Part shown: piece by piece, positions 17,341 to 26,289 of the stretch | Layout of the letters: each line of letters opens with the position of its first letter | Numbering within the stretch: position 1 is the stretch's first letter | From: Gammaproteobacteria bacterium HGW-Gammaproteobacteria-2 | GTDB taxonomy: Bacteria; Pseudomonadota; Gammaproteobacteria; Xanthomonadales; Xanthomonadaceae | DNA length: 34,735 bases | Direction: 5' to 3' | Assembly: GCA_002840015.1 (NCBI GenBank) | Contig: PGZE01000057.1 | Coordinates: 1 to 34,735 of the forward strand | The notes under the pieces: model-generated | Told to the model about the DNA's origin: nothing | The model's input: only the letters and a program-made list of their open reading frames with translations | The model's database searches: none | Made by a program: the position numbers and the translations under genes

Positions 17341-18788
17341 ACTACCGAGGTGACCTGTGCGCAGAGCTTGTCCCAGCCGTCATCGCTGAGTGCCGCGCTG
17401 CGCTGGCGCGCGTGTTGCAACAGCGCGTGTTCGCTGGCGCCTTCGTGGATCAGGCGGCGCAAGGTGTCGTCGATGGCAATCAGTTCGTACAGGCCGGTGC
17501 GGCCGCTGTAGCCGCCACTGCGGCCGGCATCGGGGTGTGGCCGGGCAAAGCGCAGGCCCGGTTGCCAGTCGTGGCCGAGGGCACGGCATTCGGCGGCACT
17601 GGGTTCGTAGGTCTCGCTTTGCGCCGGGTCGAGCACGCGCACCAGCCGCTGCGCCACCACGCCGATCAGCGAGGAGGCGAGCAGGAACGGTTCGATACCC
17701 ATGTCGCGCAGGCGGGTGATGGCGCCGATGGCGGAGTTGGTGTGCAGGGTGGACAGCACCAGGTGGCCGGTGAGGCTGGCCTGTACCGCGATTTGCGCGG
17801 TTTCCAGATCGCGGATTTCGCCGACCATCACCACGTCGGGGTCTTGCCGCAGGATCGCGCGCAGGCCGCGCGCAAAGCTCATGTCAACTTTGCTGTTGAC
17901 CTGGGTCTGGCCGATGCCATCGAGGTAATACTCGATCGGGTCTTCGACGGTGAGGATGTTGCGGCTGGCATCGTTGAGGCGGGTCAGGCCGGCGTACAGG
18001 GTGGTGGTCTTGCCCGAGCCGGTGGGGCCGGTGACCAGCACGATACCGTGTGGACGATGCAACATGGCATCGAGCTGCGCCAGCATTGCGGCCGGCACGC
18101 CGAGCTGTTCCAGGTCCAGGCGCCCGGCTTGTTTATCGAGCAATCGCAATACCACACGCTCGCCGCCACCGACCGGGATGGTACTGACACGCACATCCAC
18201 CGGTCGCCCGGCTACCCGCAGCGAGATGCGGCCATCCTGTGGCAGGCGTTTTTCGGCGATATCCAGCCGCGCCATCACCTTGATCCGGCTGACCACGGCC
18301 GGTGCCAGCGCCTTGTTGGGGCTAAGCACTTCGCGCAACACGCCATCCACACGAAAGCGCACCACCAGCCGGGTTTCAAACGGTTCGATGTGGATATCCG
18401 AAGCGCGCTGCTTCACCGCCTCGGTAAGCAGGGCGTTGATCAGGCGGATGATCGGCGCATCGTCGTCGCTTTCCAGCAGATCCTGCGGCTCGGGCAGCGC
18501 CTCGGCGAGCGAGGCCAGATCGCCTTCACCGGCAGAAAAATCGGCAGCCATGGCATCGGCGTTGTCGCCCTCGCCATACAGGTTGCGCAGCAGCGCCTCG
18601 AACTCGGCCTCGCCATGTGCTTGCAGCCGCAATGGCGCGCCGCAGTGGCGGCGCAATTCCGCCAGCACATCCGGCGTTACTCCCGGGCGGTGCGCAATCA
18701 GCGCATGCTCACCATCCCAGCCCGCCACGGTGGCACCATGGCGGCGGGCAAAGCCATACGATGGCCGTGGCGGGCGGGTCTCAGCCAT
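17259..18788 (-). CDS. gspE: Type II secretion ATPase GspE (XpsE/XcsE-like)
   Basis: This cytoplasmic hexameric ATPase powers the type II secretion pseudopilus. The 509-aa reading has the family core ASDIHIEP.ETRLVVRFRVDG, Walker A GPTGSGKTT (254-262), VEDPIEY Asp box, Walker B VVMVGEIRD (319-327, E324), GHLVLSTLHTN His box and GRTGLYELI. Two oddities: the usual tetracysteine zinc finger (two CxxC pairs) before GRTG is absent, with GLRFARPHPDAGRSGGYSG instead; and after DDGWDKLCAQVTS the sequence leaves the family pattern and enters an intergenic repeat (last ~28 residues, Arg/Ser/Thr-rich). The ATG at 18788 overlaps the gspD stop by 8 bp. No gspF follows. Confidence 0.88.
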   Translation of the reverse strand: MAETRPPRPSYGFARRHGATVAGWDGEHALIAHRPGVTPDVLAELRRHCGAPLRLQAHGEAEFEALLRNLYGEGDNADAMAADFSAGEGDLASLAEALPEPQDLLESDDDAPIIRLINALLTEAVKQRASDIHIEPFETRLVVRFRVDGVLREVLSPNKALAPAVVSRIKVMARLDIAEKRLPQDGRISLRVAGRPVDVRVSTIPVGGGERVVLRLLDKQAGRLDLEQLGVPAAMLAQLDAMLHRPHGIVLVTGPTGSGKTTTLYAGLTRLNDASRNILTVEDPIEYYLDGIGQTQVNSKVDMSFARGLRAILRQDPDVVMVGEIRDLETAQIAVQASLTGHLVLSTLHTNSAIGAITRLRDMGIEPFLLASSLIGVVAQRLVRVLDPAQSETYEPSAAECRALGHDWQPGLRFARPHPDAGRSGGYSGRTGLYELIAIDDTLRRLIHEGASEHALLQHARQRSAALSDDGWDKLCAQVTSVVQRRRSSRSERCREATETHHNTRRQQD

Positions 18789-20919
18789 TCGTCGGGTTTT
18801 CGACAGGCTGCACCGCCGATGGTGCAGATGCCGGCTGCGCGGCGGGTTGGGCAGCACCAGGCTGAGTCGGGATCAGATCCGGTGCCGCCGGTGGCCGGGT
18901 GAACAGGTCATTGGAGTTTTCCGGTACCGAGGGCAGGTCGCCACCGCGAATCTTGCCGTCGTAGCGCTCGCGCATTCGCATTTGCTCGTTGCGCAGATAA
19001 TTGTATTTCTCGTTGGTCAGCGCCGCCTCGGCAGCGGCATCGCGCAGGATGTAGGGGCGCAGGAACACCATCAGCGTACGCCGGCTGCGGGTGGTCTTGC
19101 GGGTCTTGAACAGATTGCCGAGGATCGGGATGCGTGACAGGCCAGGCACGCCTTGCACCGATTCACCCACTTCTTCCGAAGTCAGGCCGCCGAGCACCAG
19201 CAGGCCACCATCGGGAATCATCACTGAGGTGCGGATTTCGCGTTTGTTGGTAATCAGGTCCGCCGCGCCCTGCACCTGCGGCAGCAGCGAGGAGACTTCC
19301 TGCACGATGTCCAGGCGTACGGCATCGCCTTCGTTGACGTGCGGCGTAACTCGCAGGATCAGGCCGACATCCTTGCGGTCGATGGTCTGGAACGGATTCT
19401 GCGGCTGGGTGCTGCCGCCGGAACCGGTGTTGGTGAACTGGCCGGTGATGAACGGCACTTCCTGCGCGACCTTGAACTCGGCCTCGTGGTGATCCAGGGT
19501 GATGATGCTTGGCTGCGACAGGATGTTGGCGCGCGAATCGCCGCGCAGGGCGCGAATCAGCACGCCCAGTTGCAGCACATCCACCATCGCGCCGTTTTCG
19601 CCGATAGGCAGGCGCACGGTGCCATCAACAAAGCCCAGATTGAGCCCGGAACCCACGCTCAGCGGGTTTTGCGCGGCGGCGATAATGCCGCCCGAAGCAC
19701 CAATCGGCAAGTTGGTGCCACCGATCACGCCAGTGCCGACGCTGCCGTCGGCGCGATTATCAAGGCTGGTGGACTGGAATTGCACGCCCAGTTCATCGGC
19801 CAGATCGTCGGAGACTTCCGCGATCACCGCTTCCACCATCACCTGTGCGCGGCGGATGTCGAGCTGCGTCACCACCGAGGATAGCTCGCGGAATATGGAC
19901 GGTGCGGCGGTGATGATCAGCGAGTTGGTTTCTTCATGGACCTGGATACTGACGGGATGTGCGCCCTCGCTTTTGCTGGCGGTGCCGGTGAGGGTGTTTG
20001 ATACCTGTTCGAGAACCTCCACCAGATCGGCGGCCTTGGCGTACTTGAGATACACCACCTGGGTGGCGTCGCCTTCGCTGAGCGGGGTATCCAGATGCGC
20101 GACCAGGGTGCGCAGGCGCAGGCGGCTGCCTGGGTCGCCGGACAGCAACACCGAGTTGGTGCGTGCATCGGCGACCACGTTGCCGCCGCCCGCACCCGCA
20201 GCCACCTGCGGCTCCAGTTGCGCCAGCGTACGCACCACTTCCGAGGCGTTGGCGTGGCGCAGTTGCAACACTTCCACGCCGGTGTTGGCGGGGGTGTCGA
20301 TGCGTGCGATCAGCCGTTCGATGCGTTCCACATTACCAGCGCGATCGGTAATCACCAGAGCATTGCCCTGTGCGGCCAGTTGCGCACTGGACGGCACCAG
20401 CGGCCGCAGCAGCGCAACCAACTCGGCTGCCGGCACCTGGCGCACGGCGATCACCCGGGTCACCATGCTGTCAGGGCTGCTGCCACTGTTGCCCACGCCA
20501 CCATCGGCGGCAGCCAATCCTTCTGGCACAACTTTGTACATGCCGCCAGAGGGCACCACGGCGAAGCCATTGACGCGCAACACCGATTCAAACGTGCTCC
20601 ACACCTGCTCCGGCGACATCGGCCGCGCCGAAATCACCGTCACCTTGCCATCGACACGCGGATCGACAATGAAGCTGCGGCCGGTGATTTCGCTGACCGT
20701 CTGGATCAGGACATTGATATCGGCGCCCTTGAGATTGAGCGTATGGCGATCAATGTCATTGCTGCCGGTATCGTTGCGCGGGTTGCCGGCGGGCGCTGGC
20801 GCGGGTGGCGGGTTGGCACCTGGCAATGCCGTTGGCACGAACGGGGTGATGGTTTGTGCGGACAGTGCATTGCCGGCCAACAGCAACACGGCACACAGAA
20901 CGATTCGAGAACAAGGCAT
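18781..20919 (-). CDS. gspD: Type II secretion secretin GspD
   Basis: This outer-membrane multimeric channel of the type II system is 712 aa long. It has a signal peptide (cleavage after ALSAQ), a Pro/Ala-rich linker, an N0 domain (LNLKGADINVLIQTVSEITG), N1-N3 domains with the RxIxVRQVPAAELVALLRPLV-type repeats, the secretin core (VEAVIAEVSDDLADELGVQF to VPFITGQF), and the C-terminal VPGLSRIPILGNLFKTR block. A Pro/Ala-rich tail (about 670-712) takes the place where an S-domain might bind a pilotin. It follows gspC by 14 bp and overlaps gspE by 8 bp, so it lies in one operon. Confidence 0.94.
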   Translation of the reverse strand: MPCSRIVLCAVLLLAGNALSAQTITPFVPTALPGANPPPAPAPAGNPRNDTGSNDIDRHTLNLKGADINVLIQTVSEITGRSFIVDPRVDGKVTVISARPMSPEQVWSTFESVLRVNGFAVVPSGGMYKVVPEGLAAADGGVGNSGSSPDSMVTRVIAVRQVPAAELVALLRPLVPSSAQLAAQGNALVITDRAGNVERIERLIARIDTPANTGVEVLQLRHANASEVVRTLAQLEPQVAAGAGGGNVVADARTNSVLLSGDPGSRLRLRTLVAHLDTPLSEGDATQVVYLKYAKAADLVEVLEQVSNTLTGTASKSEGAHPVSIQVHEETNSLIITAAPSIFRELSSVVTQLDIRRAQVMVEAVIAEVSDDLADELGVQFQSTSLDNRADGSVGTGVIGGTNLPIGASGGIIAAAQNPLSVGSGLNLGFVDGTVRLPIGENGAMVDVLQLGVLIRALRGDSRANILSQPSIITLDHHEAEFKVAQEVPFITGQFTNTGSGGSTQPQNPFQTIDRKDVGLILRVTPHVNEGDAVRLDIVQEVSSLLPQVQGAADLITNKREIRTSVMIPDGGLLVLGGLTSEEVGESVQGVPGLSRIPILGNLFKTRKTTRSRRTLMVFLRPYILRDAAAEAALTNEKYNYLRNEQMRMRERYDGKIRGGDLPSVPENSNDLFTRPPAAPDLIPTQPGAAQPAAQPASAPSAVQPVENPTNG

Positions 20920-20933
20920 TGGCGATTCCAGGC

Positions 20934-21800
20934 TTATAGTCCGACGCTAACCGGTCGGTCGGTGCCGTCACGGCGGACGGTAAGGGTAACTACGCCGCCG
21001 GCACGCAGCGCAGCTTCGAGTTCGGTGCGGCGTTCGGGGCCATCGAGCGGGATGCCATTGACCGCCGTAATCACATCATCGGCACGCAGGCCAACGCGTT
21101 CGAGCAGTGCGGGGTCGGACACACGCAAGCGGATGCCGATCAAGCGGCCATTTTCCGATACCGGCAGCACATTTGCGCTGTCCATCAGCGCTGCCACCGC
21201 TGGCGTCAATGCGGCGCGGGCGGTGGCCATGTCGGGGCTGCCAAACACCGGCATCGTGGTCAGGAAGCCACCGCTGGGGTCGGCGGGCGTGGTCGGCGTG
21301 CTACGCATTTGCGGCGGTTGCCCGTTGTCTTGCAGCGGTTGCCCGCTCAGCGCCAGGCGCTCACGCTGGGCGCCGTTACGCACCACCACGGAATCGACGT
21401 AAACCGCTTCCAGCACAGCATCGCCGGGCAGGGTGTCGCCCACGGCATAAGAGCGTTCACGGCCATCGGCACCGGCGATGAAGGCCAGACCATCGCCGGG
21501 TTCGGCCGTGGCGAAGGTGCCACGCAGGGTCAGCGCCAGTGTGGATACGGCCACTGCCGGCTGAATCGTTTCGGGTGCGCCGAACAAGTGCCAATCAGCG
21601 ATAGAAGCCGGGCTGGTGGCCGAGCCCATGCTGACGGTGCTGGCTGACGTGGCGGGTAAGGGCAGCGCCGGGCCGGCTACCAGCAACAAGGCGATGCGAA
21701 CCGTCTGCGCCACGCACAGCATCGCCAGAGCCAGCACGCACACGCGCGCCAACGCTGGCCCATCCGTGATGGCCTGCATACGATCCAGCACCTTGCCCAT
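20934..21800 (-). CDS. gspC: Type II secretion inner-membrane protein GspC
   Basis: GspC connects the inner-membrane platform with the GspD secretin. The 288-aa protein has a short cytoplasmic N-terminus, one transmembrane helix (about 18-43), an HR (homology region) domain starting near ADWHLFGAP and LALTLRGTFA, and a C-terminal PDZ domain (RLIGIRLRVSDPALLERVGLRADDVITAVNGIPL). The length and domain order fit GspC. It is the first gene of the gspC-D-E operon; a 118-bp gap separates it from the rhlB stop and probably holds its promoter. Confidence 0.87.
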   Translation of the reverse strand: MGKVLDRMQAITDGPALARVCVLALAMLCVAQTVRIALLLVAGPALPLPATSASTVSMGSATSPASIADWHLFGAPETIQPAVAVSTLALTLRGTFATAEPGDGLAFIAGADGRERSYAVGDTLPGDAVLEAVYVDSVVVRNGAQRERLALSGQPLQDNGQPPQMRSTPTTPADPSGGFLTTMPVFGSPDMATARAALTPAVAALMDSANVLPVSENGRLIGIRLRVSDPALLERVGLRADDVITAVNGIPLDGPERRTELEAALRAGGVVTLTVRRDGTDRPVSVGL

Positions 21801-21918
21801 GTTCCGGTTGAGCCCCCTTCCCCGCCTGAATCACCGCTGTGCATGCACCTTAGCAAACAGCGGCACGATCAGCCAAGATGATTTCAATCAGGGCTAACGC
21901 CTTGAACTACCCGCACGC

Positions 21919-23571
21919 TCAATGCGAGCGGCTGGGTGGCCGCTTGACCAGCTTCTTGATGCCGCGCGCAATACGGCCGAACAGACTGGTCGGTTCGGCT
22001 GGCGCATTGCTGGCGGGCGGTGTATTGCCGGCATTGGGGTTGCTGCCGGTGTTGCTGGCGTCGGCGTTGCCGCTGCGGCGTGGGCGACGACGGCGTTTGC
22101 GTGGTGCCTTGGCGTCGTCAACCTGTGCTTGTGCTGGCGGCGAGGCCACCGCGACGGGCGTTGCCGGGCGATTGGGCGCGGCGTCGCTGGTTTGTGGCGG
22201 ATTGCTGCGGCGGCGCGGTGGCCGGCTTCGTTCGCCATCCGCGCCGGAGCGTGGCGGACGCGCGGAACGGCTGCGATCAGCGGATTTGCCACCCGCTTTG
22301 GCATCTGCTTCTGCGCGTGCTTCGCGGAAAATCTGCGACACGCTTTCGTTGGCTTCCTCGCCCTCGGCCAATGGCTCTCGTTCGGCACGCGGCATCTGAA
22401 TCAACAAATCGGCAGTTACCGGTTCGACCGGGATTTTCTGCTCGATGAACGCCTCGATGTCCGGCAGGCCCTGCGCGTAGATCTCGCAGGCAAAGCTGAT
22501 GGCGTCGCCCTCGGCGCCCAGGCGCGCGGTACGGCCGATACGATGCACGTAATCTTCGGCATCAAACGGCAGGTCGAAGTTGAATACGTGGGTAACGCTG
22601 TCGATGTGCAGGCCACGGGCAGCAACGTCGGTGGCAACCAGCAACTCAAGCCGGCCCTTCTGGAACTGATTGAGCAGGCTCTCACGCTTCTTTTGCGGCA
22701 CATCACCGGACAGCACGCCAACCCGGAAGCCGGCCTTCTCCAGCGCACGGGCAACGCGCTCGACCCATACCTTGGTGTTGACGAACACCATGCTGCGCGC
22801 GCCCTCGCTGCGGCTGAGCAGGCCGATCAGCAGCGGGATTTTTTCTTCCATTGCTGGAAGGTACAAGCGCTGACGCACGCGCGCGGCGGTGATGGTCTCG
22901 GTCTCGACCACCATTTTTTCCGGCTCGTTCATATGTTCATACGCCAACTCAAGCACGCGGTGACTGAGCGTTGCCGAGAACAACATGGTCTGACGCACGG
23001 TGCGGATGGGCATGCGCCGCAGCAGGAAGCGGATATCCTTGATGAAGCCCAGATCGAACATCCGGTCGGCCTCATCGAGCACGCAGATTTCGCAGGCATG
23101 CAGTGAAACCACCTTGTGCTGCTTGACGTAATCGATCAACCGGCCAGGCGTGGCGATGATTACATCGGCACCGGCCTGCAACAGGCTGCGCTGCTTGTCG
23201 TAATCCACGCCGCCGTAGACCAGCGAAAACTTCAGGCCGAGATCGGATGCGAACGAGACCGCATCCTTGTGGATCTGGATGGCCAACTCGCGGGTCGGCG
23301 CAAGAATCAACGCGCGCGGGTCTTCGGGCTTGCGTTCAGCCAGCGCCGGGCCGGTGAGCAGGCGATTGATCACGGTGATCAGAAAGGCGAGCGTTTTGCC
23401 GGTACCCGTCTGCGCCTGGCCGGCAACGTCGCGGCCGGCGAGCGCCAGCGGCAGGGTCATTGCCTGAATCGGGGTGCAGCGGCTGAAACCTGCGGCTTCC
23501 AAGCCGGTGAGCAGCGCCGGTGCGAGTGCAAAATTGGAGAATGCAACGTCAGTTAATGGTTTATCGGTCAT
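21919..23571 (-). CDS. rhlB: DEAD-box ATP-dependent RNA helicase RhlB
   Basis: This is an RNA helicase of the degradosome type. The 550-aa product has the full DEAD-box set: Q motif FSRCTPIQ, motif I AQTGTGKT (53-60), Ia PTRELA, Ib TPGR, II DEAD (166-169), III SAT (199-201), [18 protein letters not shown] and [12 protein letters not shown]. Beyond residue ~415 is a long basic, Pro/Arg-rich tail ending in a Lys/Arg patch ([18 protein letters not shown]), probably disordered and RNA- or protein-binding. ATG 23571 is used because the earlier in-frame codons encode unrelated residues. It is divergent from trxA, the arrangement known from E. coli. Confidence 0.93.
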   Translation of the reverse strand: MTDKPLTDVAFSNFALAPALLTGLEAAGFSRCTPIQAMTLPLALAGRDVAGQAQTGTGKTLAFLITVINRLLTGPALAERKPEDPRALILAPTRELAIQIHKDAVSFASDLGLKFSLVYGGVDYDKQRSLLQAGADVIIATPGRLIDYVKQHKVVSLHACEICVLDEADRMFDLGFIKDIRFLLRRMPIRTVRQTMLFSATLSHRVLELAYEHMNEPEKMVVETETITAARVRQRLYLPAMEEKIPLLIGLLSRSEGARSMVFVNTKVWVERVARALEKAGFRVGVLSGDVPQKKRESLLNQFQKGRLELLVATDVAARGLHIDSVTHVFNFDLPFDAEDYVHRIGRTARLGAEGDAISFACEIYAQGLPDIEAFIEQKIPVEPVTADLLIQMPRAEREPLAEGEEANESVSQIFREARAEADAKAGGKSADRSRSARPPRSGADGERSRPPRRRSNPPQTSDAAPNRPATPVAVASPPAQAQVDDAKAPRKRRRRPRRSGNADASNTGSNPNAGNTPPASNAPAEPTSLFGRIARGIKKLVKRPPSRSH

Positions 23572-23746
23572 GAAATCCGTATCCGCGCGAGTAACGTCGC
23601 GCTTGCGTGCCCGGCGACGCGGCCCCAAACTTGAGGTGTTCGCCCGGCGGAGCATGATGCCCCGTGTGGACGCTAGTGTAACTCAAGGCGTCCACCTGCT
23701 GCCGTCGTGGTGTCAACGCAATTCCGATGCAATCAAGGAGCTACCC

Positions 23747-24073
23747 GTGAGCGATAACGTCATTCACGTCAATGATGCCGATTTTGAAACCCAGGTTCTG
23801 CAATCCGAAACCCCCGTGCTGGTCGATTTCTGGGCCGAATGGTGCGGCCCATGCAAGATGATCGGGCCGCTGGTTGATGAGCTGGCCGCCAGCTACGCCG
23901 GCAAGGTGAAGGTGGTCAAGATCAATATCGACGAAAACCCCAACACCCCGCGTCAGTATGCGGTGCGCGGTATTCCTACCCTGATGATGTTCAAGGATGG
24001 CAAGGTTGCCGCAACCCAGGTGGGCGCCGTGGGCAAGGCACAGCTGGCGCAGTTGGTGGATCGCGCCGTCTGA
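23747..24073 (+). CDS. trxA: Thioredoxin 1
   Basis: This cytoplasmic disulfide reductant has 108 aa, the classic thioredoxin length. The active site WCGPC is at residues 32-36, followed by the cis-Pro loop GIPTLMMF and the C-terminal helix. The GTG start at 23747 is fixed by AAGGAG (23735-23740), six bases upstream. An in-frame reading from 23474 overlaps rhlB and is spurious. In many gammaproteobacteria trxA is followed by rho; here rho is 12.6 kb away on the opposite strand. Confidence 0.96.
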   Translation: MSDNVIHVNDADFETQVLQSETPVLVDFWAEWCGPCKMIGPLVDELAASYAGKVKVVKINIDENPNTPRQYAVRGIPTLMMFKDGKVAATQVGAVGKAQLAQLVDRAV

Positions 24074-24083
24074 GGCGTTTGCA

Positions 24084-24108
24084 CAGGATGGGTATTGCAC
24101 CCATCCTG
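24084..24108. terminator. Hairpin between convergent trxA and S9 peptidase genes
   Basis: A perfect 10-bp stem CAGGATGGGT (24084-24093) / ACCCATCCTG (24099-24108) with a 5-nt loop lies 11 bp after the trxA stop and 6 bp before the stop of the convergent peptidase gene. There is no clear T-run, so termination efficiency is uncertain; it could serve both genes. Confidence 0.6.
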
Positions 24109-24113
24109 CTTCA

Positions 24114-26258
24114 CTACTTCACGCCCAACTGCCACAACATGAACGCCTGGTATTCAGCGGTGTCGTGGTAGCGCTGCAAGCGGCCGGATTTGCCGCCATG
24201 GCCTGCCTGCATGTTGGTGCGCAGCAGTAGCGGCATTACGTCCGTCTTGCGCGCGCGCAGCCGCGCCACGTACTTCGCTGGTTCGAAATACTGCACCTGC
24301 GAATCCCAAAGCCCGGTGCCGACAAACATCGCCGGGTAATCCTTGCGCTTGATCTGATCGTAGGGCGAGTACGAGAGCATGTACTGGTAATAGGTCGGGT
24401 CGGCCGGGTTGCCCCATTCGTCGAACTCATTGGTGGTCAGCGGGATGCTTTCATCGAGCATGGTGGTGACCACATCGACAAACGGCACCTGGGCAATGAT
24501 CGCGCGGTATTTGCGCGGTGCCATGTTGGCAATGGCGCCCATAAGCAGGCCGCCGGCGCTGCCGCCCATTGCCGCCACCCGGTCAGCCGCTGCGTATTGA
24601 TTGCGGACCAGATAATCGGTCACGTCGATGAAGTCGGTGAAGGTGTTTTTCTTGTTGAGCAGTTTGCCGTTCTCGTACCAACTGCGCCCCATTTCCTGGC
24701 CGCCGCGTATATGCGCGATGGCGTACACCATGCCGCGATCAAGCAGCGACAGCACGCTGGCATTGAAGCGCGGGTCCATCGACGAGCCATACGAGCCATA
24801 GCCATATTGCAATAATGCTGCCTTGCCATCACGCACGAAGCCCTTGCGATAGACCAGGCTTATCGGAATGCGTGCGCCATCGTGCGCCGGCGCCCACAGG
24901 CGCTCAACGGTGTAATTGGTTTTATCGAATCCGCCCAGCACCGGCTCCTGCTTGAGCAAGCGGCGCTCGCCGCTGGCGACGTTCAACTCATACGTGGTGG
25001 TGGGTGTGGTCAGCGAGGAATAGGTATAGCGCAGCCAGTCGCTGTTCGCCTCGGCATTGGCAGCAAAGGCCATGGTGTAAGCCGGGTCATCGGCCTTGAC
25101 GTAGTTCTGGCCCTTGTCGTCCATGATGCGCAAGCGAGACAGGCCCTCGGAGCGCTCCTTGATGGCGATGAAATCATCGAACAGCGCAAAATCCTCGATA
25201 AACACCTGCTCGTTGTGTGCTATCACATCCTGCCATTGCGCCACGTCGGCAATGGTTTTCGCAGTGGCTTGCACCAGACGGAAATTGTGCGCCTGCCAGT
25301 TGCTGCGGATCAGCCAGCGCCCGCCCAGATGGTCGGCCTCGTATTCGACGCCATCCTGACGTGACAACAGCGGCTTGAACGCGCCCGGCTTGTCGGCGTT
25401 GGTACAGCGCTGTTCGCTGGTCAGTGTGCTCGACAGCATGATGCATACGAAACGCTCGGAGCGGGTACGCATCAGGCTGATGTAATAGCTCGGGTCGGAT
25501 TCCGCGTAAACCAGCAAATCGCTGGTTGGGTCGCTGCCCAGCGTGTGCTGCTTCACTCGCGTGGTCAACAGTGTGGTCGGATCGTTTTCGATGTAGAACA
25601 CACTGCGATTGTCATTGGCCCAGGCGATGTCTTCTGACAATCCGGCGATTTGTTCGGAATACACTTCGCCGGTTGCGAGGTTTTTGATGCGCAGTACGTA
25701 TTGGCGTCGGCCTACGGCATCTTCGGTCCACGCCAGCAGCGTCTGGTCAGGGCTCACTTCCCAATTGCCGACCTGAAAATAACCCTTGCCTTCGGCCATC
25801 GCGTTTACATCAAGCATTACTTCTTCGGCCGCATCCAGGCTGCCGCGCTTGCGTGCATGAACCGGGTAATCCCGGCCTTCTTCAAAGCGGGTGTAATACC
25901 AGTAATCCTTGTCGTGATAAGGCACCGAGCTGTCGTCTTGCTTGATCCGGCCAATCAGTTCGCTGTACAGCGTGTCACGCAAGGCTTTATGTGGCGCCAT
26001 CACGGCGTCGGCATAGGCGTTTTCGGCATTGAGATAAGCGAGCATCTCGGGGTTGGCCCGGCTGTCATCACGCAGCCAGTAATACTCGTCGGTGCGGCTG
26101 GCGCCATGCGGTGCGACCACTTCATGTGGACGGGTTGCCGCCACCGGCGGTTGTAGTTGGGCTGGGGCCTGAGTTTCCGGGGGAGGGGCCTGCTGGCCGC
26201 AGGCGGCAAGCAACAACGCAAGGAAGGTTGCAGTCAGCCAGCGCAGTGGTGTGGTCAT
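24114..26258 (-). CDS. S9A-family oligopeptidase B-like lipoprotein
   Basis: This serine peptidase of the prolyl oligopeptidase family, resembling oligopeptidase B (PtrB), cleaves small peptides. The 714-aa product has a lipoprotein signal (lipobox LAAC, Cys near residue 20), a beta-propeller (about 60-430) and an alpha/beta-hydrolase domain. The nucleophile is in GGSAGG (S567) and the catalytic His in QAGHGGKSGR (H687); the Asp lies between. The lipobox implies a membrane-anchored periplasmic form, unlike cytoplasmic E. coli PtrB. The start at 26258 has GGCGGAA before it; an in-frame start at 26300 would bury the signal peptide. It is 31 bp from the second S9 gene on the same strand. Confidence 0.88.
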   Translation of the reverse strand: MTTPLRWLTATFLALLLAACGQQAPPPETQAPAQLQPPVAATRPHEVVAPHGASRTDEYYWLRDDSRANPEMLAYLNAENAYADAVMAPHKALRDTLYSELIGRIKQDDSSVPYHDKDYWYYTRFEEGRDYPVHARKRGSLDAAEEVMLDVNAMAEGKGYFQVGNWEVSPDQTLLAWTEDAVGRRQYVLRIKNLATGEVYSEQIAGLSEDIAWANDNRSVFYIENDPTTLLTTRVKQHTLGSDPTSDLLVYAESDPSYYISLMRTRSERFVCIMLSSTLTSEQRCTNADKPGAFKPLLSRQDGVEYEADHLGGRWLIRSNWQAHNFRLVQATAKTIADVAQWQDVIAHNEQVFIEDFALFDDFIAIKERSEGLSRLRIMDDKGQNYVKADDPAYTMAFAANAEANSDWLRYTYSSLTTPTTTYELNVASGERRLLKQEPVLGGFDKTNYTVERLWAPAHDGARIPISLVYRKGFVRDGKAALLQYGYGSYGSSMDPRFNASVLSLLDRGMVYAIAHIRGGQEMGRSWYENGKLLNKKNTFTDFIDVTDYLVRNQYAAADRVAAMGGSAGGLLMGAIANMAPRKYRAIIAQVPFVDVVTTMLDESIPLTTNEFDEWGNPADPTYYQYMLSYSPYDQIKRKDYPAMFVGTGLWDSQVQYFEPAKYVARLRARKTDVMPLLLRTNMQAGHGGKSGRLQRYHDTAEYQAFMLWQLGVK

Positions 26259-26289
26259 GATGATTTCCGCCGTTTTGGGTGGCGTGCGC

